A stretch of 64,000 nt of DNA from an uncultured Bacteroidales bacterium (GCA_937896895.1 CALBNV010000102.1:3712-67711), one strand, 5' to 3'; positions 51,801-60,392 are shown, counted from the first letter of the stretch. Notes: generated from the letters alone by a model not told the origin. Numbers and translations: made by a program.

Positions 51801-52364
51801 CTTCAAAGAATTGCTGGCAGCATCATATTGCACTGGATTGATGACCAACGAGCCGACCTGAATGCCGCGCATCGTGCCTTGAAGTTCGATCTCGGCCAAC
51901 GGACGCTCGGCAAAGCCGCGTCTTGCGTAGGCCTCGGCGTTGTAATGGAAAGCGACTTCCGTCTGGTCTTTCCTCACCGAAGGCTGCTGCGGCGCGACGG
52001 CGTTGATGCCGTAATCAGAAAGATTATAGATGGTTGTGCTGTAATTCTTTACCTCGACGCTGATATCCTTCGCGCCAAAAGGAACGGCGACGAGCTGATG
52101 CGCGGCGGGCAGCGACGGCTCGCCTGTATTGCCACAGTTGAAGGTGTTGCTCATTGCGATTTCCGAGAAAACGCCTTTTTCGGTGTTGACGGCGCGGGCT
52201 TCGATGCTGCCGAAAGAGAACGTGGCGGTGAAGCCGTTTTCGGTCACATCATTGCATTGCTGCGCCGATTTCGCGCCGTTTAGATTGATGCTGTTTTGCG
52301 CCTGTGCGCTGAAAAACATTCCTAATGAGAGCATTAGGGTGAGGACGAACAGATGTCTTTTCAT
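48882..52364 (-). CDS. gingipain-like C25 cysteine protease with T9SS sorting domain
   Basis: 1160 aa with a signal peptide ('FVLTLMLSLGMFFSAQAQ') and a propeptide. The peptidase C25 domain has 'KMLVITDRMFENAIQEWVDW', the catalytic histidine in 'VNYTAHGSNVHW' and the catalytic cysteine in 'FLAMGNCCLAADWG'. Immunoglobulin-like and fibronectin type III-like modules follow ('WAAPSGANRYRVARNG'). The C-terminal about 75 residues are a type A sorting domain ('FSIYPNPADDVVYINVG', 'LSEGLYVIKICESG'), so it is exported by the type IX system and anchored at the surface. First of three T9SS cargo genes on this strand. Confidence 0.92.
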   Translation of the reverse strand: MKRHLFVLTLMLSLGMFFSAQAQNSINLNGAKSAQQCNDVTENGFTATFSFGSIEARAVNTEKGVFSEIAMSNTFNCGNTGEPSLPAAHQLVAVPFGAKDISVEVKNYSTTIYNLSDYGINAVAPQQPSVRKDQTEVAFHYNAEAYARRGFAERPLAEIELQGTMRGIQVGSLVINPVQYDAASNSLKVFNDIEVEVSYGEYDKAAAYDEFARTASVYFAPLYRQMFNWRNDVYAQHPDLWQAPVKMLVITDRMFENAIQEWVDWKTKKGFYMDVNYTDQIGTSASAIQSFIQTKYSQTAPTFVIIIGDKNQVPASATGSATQCVTDLYYQTVDNDYYPEMLHSRMPVETVEQLNNLLEKSLQYEQYTMPDPSYLNNVLLIAGWDEAWNPKAGVPTIQYAVNNYYNEEHGFENVYDYYTLNGYTGCYDNLNTGVGFVNYTAHGSNVHWENPQFEVDDVNNLTNTNKYFLAMGNCCLAADWGISGTCFGEAMVRAPRKGAFAYIGSCPSTYWYEDYYFGVGATNVFYRMPSRSETTTGVYDGVWMDDSYNTIQSMVFLGNLSVTYAHVNSGYTVSSDSSPLYYWQCYHTLGDGSIMPYHVQPAENHVFHAAIVPIGANTYEVSADPGSYVALTRNGVILGTGLVDETGTVVFSIDPVTTSGDVTLCVTHPQRVPYLEEIPAANINGAFIIVDGYTPSDAHIGAENALAITFKNAGTASTDGTTSVSLTCDDPNVTIINGSGGFNALAQNATVEVDGFRYSINENVADGSRFHIVATATCGSETWEGVVNIVANKAVMEFAGAQCPGGFSAGETLQVAASFENVGHHVATNASITISSTSQYVTFGEESVAVGSIAPDGIATVAFDVTIASGCPESEQIPLTFNILADDNVVAGGTATLQNTCLVVFDLSDKWNDGWDNSRLHVEYSDGTPADDMYVSHEQGAFATYERWLHNGSHVTLTWHSGGNWDSECSYVVHYEDGSVILSNGPQGGSFDVNCGSGEYFAPVWDLSATVDGNNVTLSWAAPSGANRYRVARNGVTLGETTATSYNDQVQEDMTYTYSVTAIYYNGESMPVNVLVDVITAVDENEIHFSIYPNPADDVVYINVGDVEYDYFIYNNLGQQVFGGTADGPQRVDVSGLSEGLYVIKICESGNVAARRIVVR

Positions 52365-52400
52365 ACTTTATTCTGGTTGTTACTTATTTTAAAATAAAAT

Positions 52401-52437
52401 TTTGCCGCAAAAATACAAAAATTTCCTTTGCGGCAAA
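52401..52437 (-). promoter_or_regulatory. protease promoter inside an 11-bp inverted repeat
   Basis: TTTGCCGCAAA (52401-52411) and TTTGCGGCAAA (52427-52437) are perfect inverted copies. The -7 box TATTTTTG (minus, 52415-52408) overlaps the inner arm. A regulator binding the arms would cover the promoter; a 5' hairpin is the alternative. Confidence 0.5.
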
Positions 52438-52460
52438 TGCAATTTAAACCATTAAACTTT

Positions 52461-52560
52461 TCATTTTTCGGCGTCGCTTCCGCTTTCAGTTTTATTCCCG
52501 CCGGAAATCACTTTCTAAAAGCAAATTCCAGAAAGCGGACATTCAGAATTTTTGTGACAA
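52461..52560 (-). pseudogene. remnant of a T9SS C-terminal sorting domain
   Basis: The minus strand reads 'NSECPLSGICF', an amber stop, then 'KVISGGNKTESGS'. This matches the tail 'NTECLPSGIYLWKVVSGVSE' of the intact cargo gene at 53726, with the stop at the conserved Trp. Nothing of the cargo domain remains, so it is the end of a deleted gene. Confidence 0.65.
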
Positions 52561-52566
52561 ACAAGC

Positions 52567-52650
52567 GCCAAATGCCGGAACGAATTACAGCCAAATGCCG
52601 GAACGAATTACAGCCAAATGCCGGATCAGATTACAGCCAAATGCCGGAAA
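52567..52650 (+). repeat. 23-bp tandem repeat, about 3.7 copies
   Basis: Unit GCCAAATGCCGGA + ACGAATTACA at 52567-52589, 52590-52612 and 52613-52635 (two changes), plus a partial fourth. No ORF runs through it. It lies just upstream, on the minus strand, of the sorting-domain remnant. Confidence 0.8.
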
Positions 52651-52753
52651 AGTTTTAAATAATTTATTGTAATTCAAGAAAGGTGTCTGAAACAATAATG
52701 CAATCTCATTCCCTCACCCATTTCCCCGATTCGATTTCACATGTGGTTTGCGC

Positions 52754-52777
52754 AGAGACGTTTCGGAAAACGTCTCT
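52754..52777 (+). repeat. REP-like hairpin at the end of a T9SS gene
   Basis: AGAGACGTTT-CGG-A-AAACGTCTCT; the outer bases match the palindromes at 22530-22623. The stop codon of the gene at 52776 lies in its right arm, so the hairpin may also serve as a terminator. Confidence 0.6.
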
Positions 52778-53651
52778 ACCGGCCTGCCACCACGCGGCAA
52801 ATACGGTTTGTGCCATCGGCTTCCGTCACCTTCAGCAGGTAAACGCCTTCAGGCAGACCCGCCACGCTGATTTCATTCGTGTCTTGCACTTGCTTCACCA
52901 ACTGGCCAAGCGCGTTATAGACTTGCACACTGCAGGCCTCAAGGCCTTCGATAACAACCCTGTCTTTTGCCGGATTCGGATAAACGGATATTCTAGAATC
53001 TTTGGTTTCCTCAACAGCCGTATAGGTACAAAAACCATATTCTGGATTCTCCCAAACGAGTTCTCCATTTTGATGGAAGCATAACAGGCAATGCCAGCCG
53101 TCAGGTATGGAAAGGTATCCGCTCCAAAGCAGCCCATAATCGCTGCCAATGCCTTCGACCCATGTTTCGGTGAATTGATATCCTCCAGGGTTGTTGGATT
53201 GCAACCTTAACCAAAACTTTTTCCTGTCGGCGTTTCCAATCTGAACCGTGCCGATGGAATCGACAATCAGTCTTTGGCCGAAATCGCCAATGGTTAAGGT
53301 GTCGCCAACGTTGGCCGTGAAGTCATAAAGAAGTATTTCATCTGGATTATTCAATTGCCGTTTCCAGACTTTTTCATTCTCTTCTCTAAACAAGAACCAC
53401 AGACCAGAGAAATGATAATTATTATCCAAAGTCTTTGCTTCGGCCATGAGTTTAGTATATTTGAGACCATCTACAACAGTGTCTTCCGTAAACCAAATGT
53501 CGTAGTTCCCAATAGAATTATGTGCCCCCACATTGAATGCATGCCACTCGTTTCCTTTCTGAACCACAGGAATGTAATCTTGCGCTTGCATTGTCATTCC
53601 TCCTGCCAGCAACAGAAGCAGAATGACTTTTGTTTTTGTAATTGCTTTCAT
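52776..53651 (-). CDS. T9SS-exported protein of unknown function
   Basis: 291 aa. Signal peptide 'TKVILLLLLAGGMTMQAQ', then a domain of about 190 residues rich in Trp and Gly ('GNEWHAFNVGAHNSIGNYDI', 'TETWVEGIGSDYGLLWSGYL'), seen in several Bacteroidota secreted proteins without known activity. The sorting domain is 'RISVYPNPAKDRVVIEGL' and 'LPEGVYLLKVTEADG'. It is exported by the type IX system. Confidence 0.8.
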   Translation of the reverse strand: MKAITKTKVILLLLLAGGMTMQAQDYIPVVQKGNEWHAFNVGAHNSIGNYDIWFTEDTVVDGLKYTKLMAEAKTLDNNYHFSGLWFLFREENEKVWKRQLNNPDEILLYDFTANVGDTLTIGDFGQRLIVDSIGTVQIGNADRKKFWLRLQSNNPGGYQFTETWVEGIGSDYGLLWSGYLSIPDGWHCLLCFHQNGELVWENPEYGFCTYTAVEETKDSRISVYPNPAKDRVVIEGLEACSVQVYNALGQLVKQVQDTNEISVAGLPEGVYLLKVTEADGTNRICRVVAGR

Positions 53652-53725
53652 TTTGTTTGTTTTTTATTAAATATTTGATTGTCATTATTTTATTAAATCA
53701 TCTCTCGCCGGACAAACGGGAATAT

Positions 53726-55534
53726 TCATTCCCTCACCCACTTCCCGCTCCCGGCCTCGCTTACGCCGGAAACAACTTTCCAGAGGTAAATTCCGGAAGG
53801 CAGACATTCAGTATTGATTGTTGTGACAGCATCAGAAATTTCACGTTTGCAGACGAGCCTTCCCGTCATGTCGTAAAGCTCCACGTGCGAGTCAGGCAAT
53901 GCGGTGCGGATGTTGAAGGCATTGTTTCCGGGGTTCGGATAGACATCGACTTGAACCTGGTCCGAGACAATTTCCGCGACCGCGTCATACGGTCTCGGCT
54001 GCGGGAGCGGGAAGCCGCCGTTGATGCCTTCCTCGTCCTCGACCCAGACGCATTCGCCCATGGCACCGGCGTTCAAGGCCTCAAGAAGGTCGGTGGTGCC
54101 GTACTGCGCCTCGTCAAGAACCCATGAAGTCGCCGAACCGCCTTCATCAAACGCGCTCGATTCAGGCAGATAAGTATAACTCGAACTTCCGATATTATAG
54201 ACATAAGCAGGGATGTCTTCGTTGCCGTAATAGTAGCAGTTACGTATGTCATTTTCATTATGAAAAGCCGGAATGATACGACCGTAAATCTGGTTTGTCA
54301 GATTCGGATTAGTGGGTTTTATGATTTGTCCAGCGTTATACACATTATACACGAAGCCGCTTGTCGGAGAGCCTGTTATGCCGCCCATCTGTGCAGTTGA
54401 AGGATCGGGGACATCCATAATTCCGATAAGGTTTCCCGTGTTGAAACAGTTGGAGATGGAGCCGTCGCTGCCCGCAATGCCGCCCACTAAAATCATGTCG
54501 TAAAATGCGTCACCAGTGACTGTGGCCATGTTGCCGCTCATGCGGATAGTGGTGAAAATAGGCGTCCCGATGATACCTCCTGCGTTGCAGCCGCCTGTCA
54601 CCTCACCCGCAGGATGGTTGAAACAGTATTCTATCAGTCCGAAAGAGCCACCCTGCCCGACCATCCCGCCGGCGGTAGTTTCTCCCGAGACCTTGCCGTA
54701 GTTGTCGCAATGGCGTATGATGAACGAGCCTTGGCCGATGATGCCGCCCGCCGCGTTGGTGTTCCACATGTCGCCGACCTCGCCGTTGTTCACGCAATGC
54801 TCGATGACGAAGATGCCGTCGTTCATTTCCGTATATCCGGCAATACCGCCAAGAAACATTACGCCACCGGTGACGTATGCGTTGTTGACGCAATTTCTTA
54901 TGGAAACGGTGTCGTTGCCATTGTCATCCGCAATATAACGTCCGGCGATGCCACCGACCTTGTTTCCGTAAGCCCTCACCTCGCCGCTCACGGTGCAGCC
55001 TTCGATGTCGGTGTTGAACGCCTCGCCGACGACAATGCCCGCACTCGCCCCCTGCGTCACGCTGGCGTTTTCGATTATGAGGTTTCTCACCTCGGCGGAA
55101 TATGTGCATCCGAACAGACCTATGACATCGGCGTTGTCAACATGCATGTCGCTTATCACGTGGCCGTCGCCGTCGAAAACACCCATGAAAGGAAAGGCCG
55201 GCTCCACGACATAGTTTATCTGGTTAAGCCATGTCACCTTCACAGTTCCGACAGCCGTCCACATCTGCCCGCCAGAGCCGTTAAGGTTGATGTCTTTGGT
55301 GAGGACGAAATGCGCCTCGCTGTTCTCACCATTATTAATATCGTATGCGAACAACGCCAGCTGTTCCGCCGTCGCTATCTGATAAGGGTTTTCCATTGTG
55401 CCGTCGCCACCGTCGTACGAGCCGGCAATGGTGCCGTCCCAAGGAGTCTGCGCCCCGCACTCCATCACGAAAATGAATGCGAATGCCAACAGCGCACAGA
55501 CTTTTTTCATCTGATTTGCAAGTTGTTTCTTCAT
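53726..55534 (-). CDS. GLUG-repeat T9SS cargo protein
   Basis: 602 aa from ATG 55534. Signal peptide 'VCALLAFAFIFVMECGAQ'. The opening 'PWDGTIAGSYDGGDGTMENP' and 'YQIATAEQLALFAYDINNG' is typical of Bacteroidota surface adhesin-like proteins. About ten beta-helix repeats with G-G-I-(A/V)-G turns follow ('NKVGGIAGRY', 'VTGGVMFLGGIAGYTE', 'MVGQGGSFGLIEYCFN'), as in the GLUG motif. The sorting domain is 'VDVYPNPGNNAFNIRT' and 'LPSGIYLWKVVSG'. Probably a surface structural or adhesive protein. Confidence 0.82.
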   Translation of the reverse strand: MKKQLANQMKKVCALLAFAFIFVMECGAQTPWDGTIAGSYDGGDGTMENPYQIATAEQLALFAYDINNGENSEAHFVLTKDINLNGSGGQMWTAVGTVKVTWLNQINYVVEPAFPFMGVFDGDGHVISDMHVDNADVIGLFGCTYSAEVRNLIIENASVTQGASAGIVVGEAFNTDIEGCTVSGEVRAYGNKVGGIAGRYIADDNGNDTVSIRNCVNNAYVTGGVMFLGGIAGYTEMNDGIFVIEHCVNNGEVGDMWNTNAAGGIIGQGSFIIRHCDNYGKVSGETTAGGMVGQGGSFGLIEYCFNHPAGEVTGGCNAGGIIGTPIFTTIRMSGNMATVTGDAFYDMILVGGIAGSDGSISNCFNTGNLIGIMDVPDPSTAQMGGITGSPTSGFVYNVYNAGQIIKPTNPNLTNQIYGRIIPAFHNENDIRNCYYYGNEDIPAYVYNIGSSSYTYLPESSAFDEGGSATSWVLDEAQYGTTDLLEALNAGAMGECVWVEDEEGINGGFPLPQPRPYDAVAEIVSDQVQVDVYPNPGNNAFNIRTALPDSHVELYDMTGRLVCKREISDAVTTINTECLPSGIYLWKVVSGVSEAGSGKWVRE

Positions 55535-55567
55535 GATTTTGAATATTGTTGTTAAACTATTTTTTCG

Positions 55568-55575
55568 CAAAATTA
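55568..55575 (-). promoter_or_regulatory. -7 box of the GLUG-repeat gene
   Basis: The minus strand reads TAATTTTG about 34 nt before ATG 55534. Confidence 0.55.
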
Positions 55576-55714
55576 TACAAAATTTACTAAAAAAAGTAAA
55601 GTCAGCCCACGTAATGGCATTTGTCGCACCTGTCGCATTTCATCATTCTGATTTTCAATATTTTAATTTTGAATGAAAATAAAATTGTCGCACCTTGTTC
55701 TTAAAAATTTTCTT

Positions 55715-55722
55715 TATTTTTG
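55715..55722 (+). promoter_or_regulatory. -7 box of the TPR/HTH gene
   Basis: TATTTTTG lies 22 nt before ATG 55744. It favours this start over the ATG at 55720-ish, which overlaps the box. Confidence 0.55.
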
Positions 55723-55743
55723 CATTCTAAAATCAAAATTCAA

Positions 55744-57384
55744 ATGAGAAAATTCCTGAATATTTTCGCCATCGCAATTTTTGCTTCGACGGCATTTTTT
55801 TCTTGTAAAAATGAAAACAGCGAGCAGATTGACGACCTTCTTTTCCAGATTCAAGGATGGGGGAAACCTGATGAAAAAACATTGACGACACTCGATTCGA
55901 TAAGCCGTCTCAAACTGAACGAAGAGCAATCGGCACATTGCAGCTTCCTGAAAATCCACGCTTACTTGATGATGGACAAATATGAAGAACCCGACTCTGA
56001 CACTTTGATTCAGATTGCATTGGATTATTACAGAAACAGTAGAAACCACTACATGAAAGCCATGGTCTATTACGAAATGTACCATTACGATTACGATAAG
56101 AAAAACAGTTACATTGACCCTGACAACACGAATCTGCTCCTGAAGAGCCTAAAGGCCATCAACAAGGCTAAGAAAGTTGACAGCCGGATTGTCAGATACA
56201 GCAAAATTCCCAATGCTGATGATGAAGTCATCATCGGGTATCTGAAACAATGGATTTTGCTCGGGCTTGCCAATTCCTACCGAAGCGTCGGGCGTTACGA
56301 CGATGTGTTGAGCGTGACTACCGAGGCGGTGGATTTTTTTGAGAAACACGGCATCGACGTACCGGCATTTTGCTACAATCAGATTGGCATCTGCCATTTC
56401 CTGAACAACAACGACAGCTGCGCCTATTATTGCAAAAAAGCACTTGACCTCAGCCTGCAAACAGATGATTACGACCTTATTTCCAACTCAATGTTCTTTT
56501 ATGGAATGTGTTTCAGAAAAAACGCCCCCAAAAAGGCTCTTGAAATCTATAAAGAGTCCAATGAAATCGCCTACAAGAACAATATCCGGCGAAAATACGA
56601 TGCCGAAATAGGTCAATTATCTTACGAGTTAAAAGATTATGATTCAGCACTTTATTACACAGGCCGCGCTTTGCAGGCATATAATGATAAAGATTCATAC
56701 GACGATATTTTACGAAACATTTACCGCACGCTTTTCAAGGCATATATGGCAAAAGGCGATTACAAGGAAGCCGCCACATACGCAAATCGATGTATTTCAA
56801 TATTTTACAAAAGCAGGGAAAAAGAAGAAACCGTAGTCGCCTTCGAGAATTACCGCAAGGAAACTGAAAACGAGAACCGGCTTTATGCGAAAAAAGTCAA
56901 GGTTGCAATGTATATGGTTTTTGCGGTTTCTTTAGTTGCCATCGCGCTGGTTTTTACAGCTTTATATCAAAAGACCATGCAGCGGAAAGAGTCGGAACGA
57001 ATGTCGGCGTTGCGGCTTGCGATGGAGCAAAAGCAAAACGTGCAGGACAACTGGCTCGCGAACAACAAAGTTTACAAAAAAGCCACCGCATTGGAAAACG
57101 GCTCGGCTGACAGATCACTTGTCTTATCTGACGACGACTGGAAGGAATTTGTCATCATCACAAACATTGTTCACAACGGTTTCGTGATGAAACTCAAAGA
57201 GTTACATCCGTTGTTGACTGAAAGCGACATTGAGGCGTGTTGCTGTAGCCGGTATGGTTTCAGCGACAGTACAATCGCCGCTTTGTGCGGGATTGAGATT
57301 CGCTCGTTCAAGCGGCACCGCCAGCGCATCATGGAGAAACTCGGCGGCGAGAAAAACTTCCACGAGATGATGAAAGACTTCTAA
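55744..57384 (+). CDS. TPR membrane protein with C-terminal LuxR-like HTH
   Basis: 546 aa from ATG 55744. Lipoprotein-type signal ('IFASTAFFSCKNEN'), several TPR helices ('DDYDLISNSMFFYGMCFRKN', 'DYDSALYYTGRALQAYNDKD', 'GDYKEAATYANRCISIFYK'), one transmembrane segment (about 390-412, 'VAMYMVFAVSLVAIALVFTA') and a C-terminal helix-turn-helix ('DSTIAALCGIEIRSFKRHRQ'). This layout is common in Bacteroidota regulators that sense envelope signals. It is divergent from the three T9SS genes and may control them. The stop overlaps the convergent rimO stop by 4 bp. Confidence 0.8.
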   Translation: MRKFLNIFAIAIFASTAFFSCKNENSEQIDDLLFQIQGWGKPDEKTLTTLDSISRLKLNEEQSAHCSFLKIHAYLMMDKYEEPDSDTLIQIALDYYRNSRNHYMKAMVYYEMYHYDYDKKNSYIDPDNTNLLLKSLKAINKAKKVDSRIVRYSKIPNADDEVIIGYLKQWILLGLANSYRSVGRYDDVLSVTTEAVDFFEKHGIDVPAFCYNQIGICHFLNNNDSCAYYCKKALDLSLQTDDYDLISNSMFFYGMCFRKNAPKKALEIYKESNEIAYKNNIRRKYDAEIGQLSYELKDYDSALYYTGRALQAYNDKDSYDDILRNIYRTLFKAYMAKGDYKEAATYANRCISIFYKSREKEETVVAFENYRKETENENRLYAKKVKVAMYMVFAVSLVAIALVFTALYQKTMQRKESERMSALRLAMEQKQNVQDNWLANNKVYKKATALENGSADRSLVLSDDDWKEFVIITNIVHNGFVMKLKELHPLLTESDIEACCCSRYGFSDSTIAALCGIEIRSFKRHRQRIMEKLGGEKNFHEMMKDF

Positions 57385-58679
57385 TCCTTAATCACCTCGC
57401 CATAGCAATCAAAATAGTCGGCCTGGACAATCTTCACCGTAACGAAAGTGCCGAGTTCTAACTTATTGTCTTTCTTTGAGATAAGAACCTCGTCATCAAC
57501 TTCAGGCGAGTCGTACTGGGTGCGGCCGACATAATAGTCGCCTTCGGTGCGGTCGATGAGGACCTTTTCGGTTCTGCCCAAGCGTTTTGAATTGATTTCC
57601 AACGAAATATCCTGCTGCACGTCCATGAACCTGCTCACGCGGGCCTGTTTCACGTCTTCCGGCACATCGTCTTCAAGTTCGTAAGCCGGAGTGCCTTCCT
57701 CTGCGGAATAGGCGAAAACGCCGGCGCGCTCGAACCGCATCTCTTTTATAAAATCGATGAGTTCATCAAACTGCTCCTCCGTCTCGCCGGGGAAACCGAC
57801 GATGAACGTGCTTCTGAAGGCAATGTCAGGGATATAGCTTCTGACTTTTTTCACGAAGTTGATAGTCTGCTCACGGTCAACGCCACGACGCATCGTCTTG
57901 AGGATCTGCGTGTTGACATGCTGCAACGGCAGGTCGATATAATGGCACACTTTCGGATTGTCGCGCATCAGCTCAAGAAGCTCGTCCTGAAAACCGAGCG
58001 GATAGCCGTAATGCAGCCTCACCCACTCTATCCCTTCAATCTCGGTGATTTTCCGCACAAGCTCGACGATATGCGATTTCCCGTCGAGGTCGTAACCGTA
58101 GTAAGTGAGGTCTTGCGCTATGAGTATCAGTTCCTTGACACCTTTCTTGGCGAGAAGCCGCGCTTCCTCGAGAAGACTCTCCATCGGCACCGACTTATGC
58201 TCGCCGCGGATCAGCGGGATGGCGCAGAAAGCGCAGCGGCGGTTGCAGCCCTCGGAAATCTTCAGATACGCATAATGCGATGGCGTCGAGAGCACGCGCC
58301 CGCAGCAATAATTCGGGTTGCAGTCCGACTTAAGTATCTCTGCGGCAACGTGTTGAACCGGCTCGACGCCGAAGAACGCATCGACCTCATGAATCTCGTT
58401 CTTCAGTTCTTTCCTGTAACGCTGCGAGAGGCAGCCCATCACATATAACTTCTTGATTTCATTCGCTTTACGTAACTCCGCATATTCAAGAATCGTGTCG
58501 ATTGACTCTTCCTTCGCGTCGCCGATGAAACCGCACGTGTTGATAATCACGACATCGCACTTGCCGTCGCTGTCGTGGACGATTTTATATTTCTCACTCA
58601 AAAGTGCCGCGAGATGCTCGGAATCGACTTTGTTTTTCGAGCAGCCGAGCGTCACGATATTCAAAATTTGTTTCTGCAT
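57381..58679 (-). CDS. rimO: ribosomal protein S12 methylthiotransferase
   Basis: 432 aa. The N-terminal MTTase domain is 'LNIVTLGCSKNKVDSE' with further cysteines in 'IINTCGFIGDAKEES' and 'VMGCLSQRY'. The radical SAM cluster is 'CNRRCAFCAIP'. The C-terminal TRAM domain covers 'RTEKVLIDRTEGDYYVGRTQ' to the end. It adds a methylthio group to Asp of S12 with two 4Fe-4S clusters. Last gene of the rpmG-DUF4295-ftsY-rimO unit. Confidence 0.96.
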   Translation of the reverse strand: MQKQILNIVTLGCSKNKVDSEHLAALLSEKYKIVHDSDGKCDVVIINTCGFIGDAKEESIDTILEYAELRKANEIKKLYVMGCLSQRYRKELKNEIHEVDAFFGVEPVQHVAAEILKSDCNPNYCCGRVLSTPSHYAYLKISEGCNRRCAFCAIPLIRGEHKSVPMESLLEEARLLAKKGVKELILIAQDLTYYGYDLDGKSHIVELVRKITEIEGIEWVRLHYGYPLGFQDELLELMRDNPKVCHYIDLPLQHVNTQILKTMRRGVDREQTINFVKKVRSYIPDIAFRSTFIVGFPGETEEQFDELIDFIKEMRFERAGVFAYSAEEGTPAYELEDDVPEDVKQARVSRFMDVQQDISLEINSKRLGRTEKVLIDRTEGDYYVGRTQYDSPEVDDEVLISKKDNKLELGTFVTVKIVQADYFDCYGEVIKD

Positions 58680-58699
58680 TTCTTAACCACCTCAAACAC

Positions 58700-59821
58700 C
58701 TAATTAAACAAGCTGTTCACAAACTCCTGTCTGTCAAATATTTGCAGGTTTTCCATCTTCTCTCCCACTCCGATGTATTTCACCGGAATCTTGAACTGGT
58801 CGGAGATGCCGATGACGACGCCGCCCTTGGCTGTTCCGTCGAGTTTGGTAAGAGCCATGGCCGTGATGTCGGTCGCCGCCATGAACTGTTTTGCCTGTTC
58901 GATGGCGTTCTGTCCCGTCGAGGCGTCGAGGACGAGAAGCACTTCATGCGGTGCGTCGGGGACGACTTTCTGGCACACTTTCTTGATTTTTGAAAGCTCG
59001 TTCATCAGATTGACTTTATTATGAAGACGTCCTGCGGTATCGATGAGGACAACGTCAACGTCTTGAGCCACAGCCGATTTCACGGTGTCGAAGGCCACTG
59101 ACGCCGGGTCTGCGCCCATGCCTTGCGTGACGACAGGAACGCCGACGCGGTCGGCCCAGATCTTAAGCTGGTCAACGGCTGCGGCGCGGAACGTGTCGGA
59201 TGCGCCAAGCATCACCTTGAAGCCCGCACGCTTGAAGTTATACGCAAGTTTCCCGATTGTGGTAGTCTTTCCCACGCCGTTGACGCCGACAACCATGATG
59301 ACGTATGGCTTCTTGTCTTCAGGGATGCGGAAAGTGCTGCCGTCACCGGAGTTGTTTTCCTGCAACAAAGCCATGATTTCCTCACGAAGAATCTTATTCA
59401 ACTCATTGGTTCCGAGATATTTGTCACGAGCGACTCTGTCTTGGACGCGTTTTATGATTTTCAAGGTTGTGTCAACGCCAACATCAGAGGTGATGAGAAT
59501 TTCCTCAAGGTTGTCGAGGACATCGTCATCGACCGTTGACTTTCCGACTATAGCTTTCGCGATGCGGTCGAAAAAACTTCTCTTCGTCTCTTTCAACCCG
59601 TGGTCGAGGTCTTCCTTGGCCTGCTCAACCTCTTCCTTGGTAATCTCCTTGACTTCAGGTTCTTCTGCAACGACAGTCCCCACCGGCTGTTCTGCCTCGG
59701 CGACCTCCACCTTTTCTTCTTTTGGAGTTTCCTCAATGTTCGTTGTAACATTTTGATTTTCAGGAGTTACAACCGGTTCCTGATTTTCTTTCTTTTTCTT
59801 GAAAAATGAAAAAAGACCCAT
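58700..59821 (-). CDS. ftsY: signal recognition particle receptor FtsY
   Basis: 373 aa. An acidic N-terminal A domain of about 75 residues ('EEKVEVAEAEQPVGTVVAEE') precedes the NG domain: G1 'VVGVNGVGKTTTIGKLAYNF', 'GASDTFRAAAVDQLKIWADR', G3 'DVVLIDTAGRLHNKVNLM', G4 'ALTKLDGTAKGG'. The GTPase docks the SRP-ribosome complex at the inner membrane. Confidence 0.97.
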   Translation of the reverse strand: MGLFSFFKKKKENQEPVVTPENQNVTTNIEETPKEEKVEVAEAEQPVGTVVAEEPEVKEITKEEVEQAKEDLDHGLKETKRSFFDRIAKAIVGKSTVDDDVLDNLEEILITSDVGVDTTLKIIKRVQDRVARDKYLGTNELNKILREEIMALLQENNSGDGSTFRIPEDKKPYVIMVVGVNGVGKTTTIGKLAYNFKRAGFKVMLGASDTFRAAAVDQLKIWADRVGVPVVTQGMGADPASVAFDTVKSAVAQDVDVVLIDTAGRLHNKVNLMNELSKIKKVCQKVVPDAPHEVLLVLDASTGQNAIEQAKQFMAATDITAMALTKLDGTAKGGVVIGISDQFKIPVKYIGVGEKMENLQIFDRQEFVNSLFN

Positions 59822-59950
59822 ATCTTAATTTTTTTAATTTCCCGCGAAGATAACAAAAAAACAGCTTGCACACAGCAATTTTTCAATCTTTCGTCCGCAA
59901 TAAACACAAGACTTATCTTAAAATATTTGCGGAAACATACAAAACCACAA

Positions 59951-59976
59951 AAGCTCTCCCGCCGAAACGGGAAAGC
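59951..59976 (-). terminator. internal hairpin between DUF4295 and ftsY
   Basis: AGCTTTCCCG pairs with CGGGAGAGCT (one mismatch) on the minus strand and is followed by TTTTGTGG. It may reduce readthrough from the ribosomal-protein genes into ftsY. Confidence 0.55.
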
Positions 59977-60005
59977 TATTCTGTATCAATTCAAAGAACT
60001 TTCAA

Positions 60006-60158
60006 TTATTTCTTTGCGATGTATTCCTGCACCATGTCATTCGGCACAACAGCCTCGTCGAAGTAGTATGCGCCGGTCTTCTCTGACCTTTTCATCTTGA
60101 TGACCTTGGTGAACTCTTTACCTGTTAAGTGCAATGATGCAACTGCTTTCTTTGCCAT
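60006..60158 (-). CDS. DUF4295 small basic protein
   Basis: 50 aa, 'MAKKAVASLHLTGKEFTKVI' through 'AVVPNDMVQEYIAKK'. This small protein is conserved in Bacteroidota directly after rpmG, and may be ribosome-associated. The start is 9 bp from the rpmG stop. Confidence 0.88.
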   Translation of the reverse strand: MAKKAVASLHLTGKEFTKVIKMKRSEKTGAYYFDEAVVPNDMVQEYIAKK

Positions 60159-60167
60159 ATCTAAAAA

Positions 60168-60356
60168 CTATTTAATTTCTTTATGAACTGTGACTCTCTT
60201 AAGGATTGGGTTGTACTTCTTGAGTTCCAATCTCTCTGGGGTATTCTTCTTGTTCTTCGTTGTTACATAACGAGAAGTTCCCGGAATGCCGGTGGCTTTC
60301 TGCTCTGTGCACTCAAGGATAACCTGAACGCGTGCGTCTTTAACTTTCTTTGACAT
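60168..60356 (-). CDS. rpmG: 50S ribosomal protein L33
   Basis: 62 aa. 'ARVQVILECTEQ', 'TSRYVTTKNKKNTPERLELK' and 'KYNPILKRVTVHKEIK' are the L33 signature; the zinc-binding cysteines are mostly absent, so it is a Zn-free form. rpmB, which often precedes it in this phylum, is not adjacent here. Confidence 0.95.
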   Translation of the reverse strand: MSKKVKDARVQVILECTEQKATGIPGTSRYVTTKNKKNTPERLELKKYNPILKRVTVHKEIK

Positions 60357-60384
60357 ATCTCTATTCCTTTCAAAATTCGGAGTG

Positions 60385-60392
60385 CAAAATTA
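60385..60392 (-). promoter_or_regulatory. promoter -7 box of rpmG-DUF4295-ftsY-rimO
   Basis: The minus strand reads TAATTTTG, 29 nt upstream of the rpmG ATG. Confidence 0.6.
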
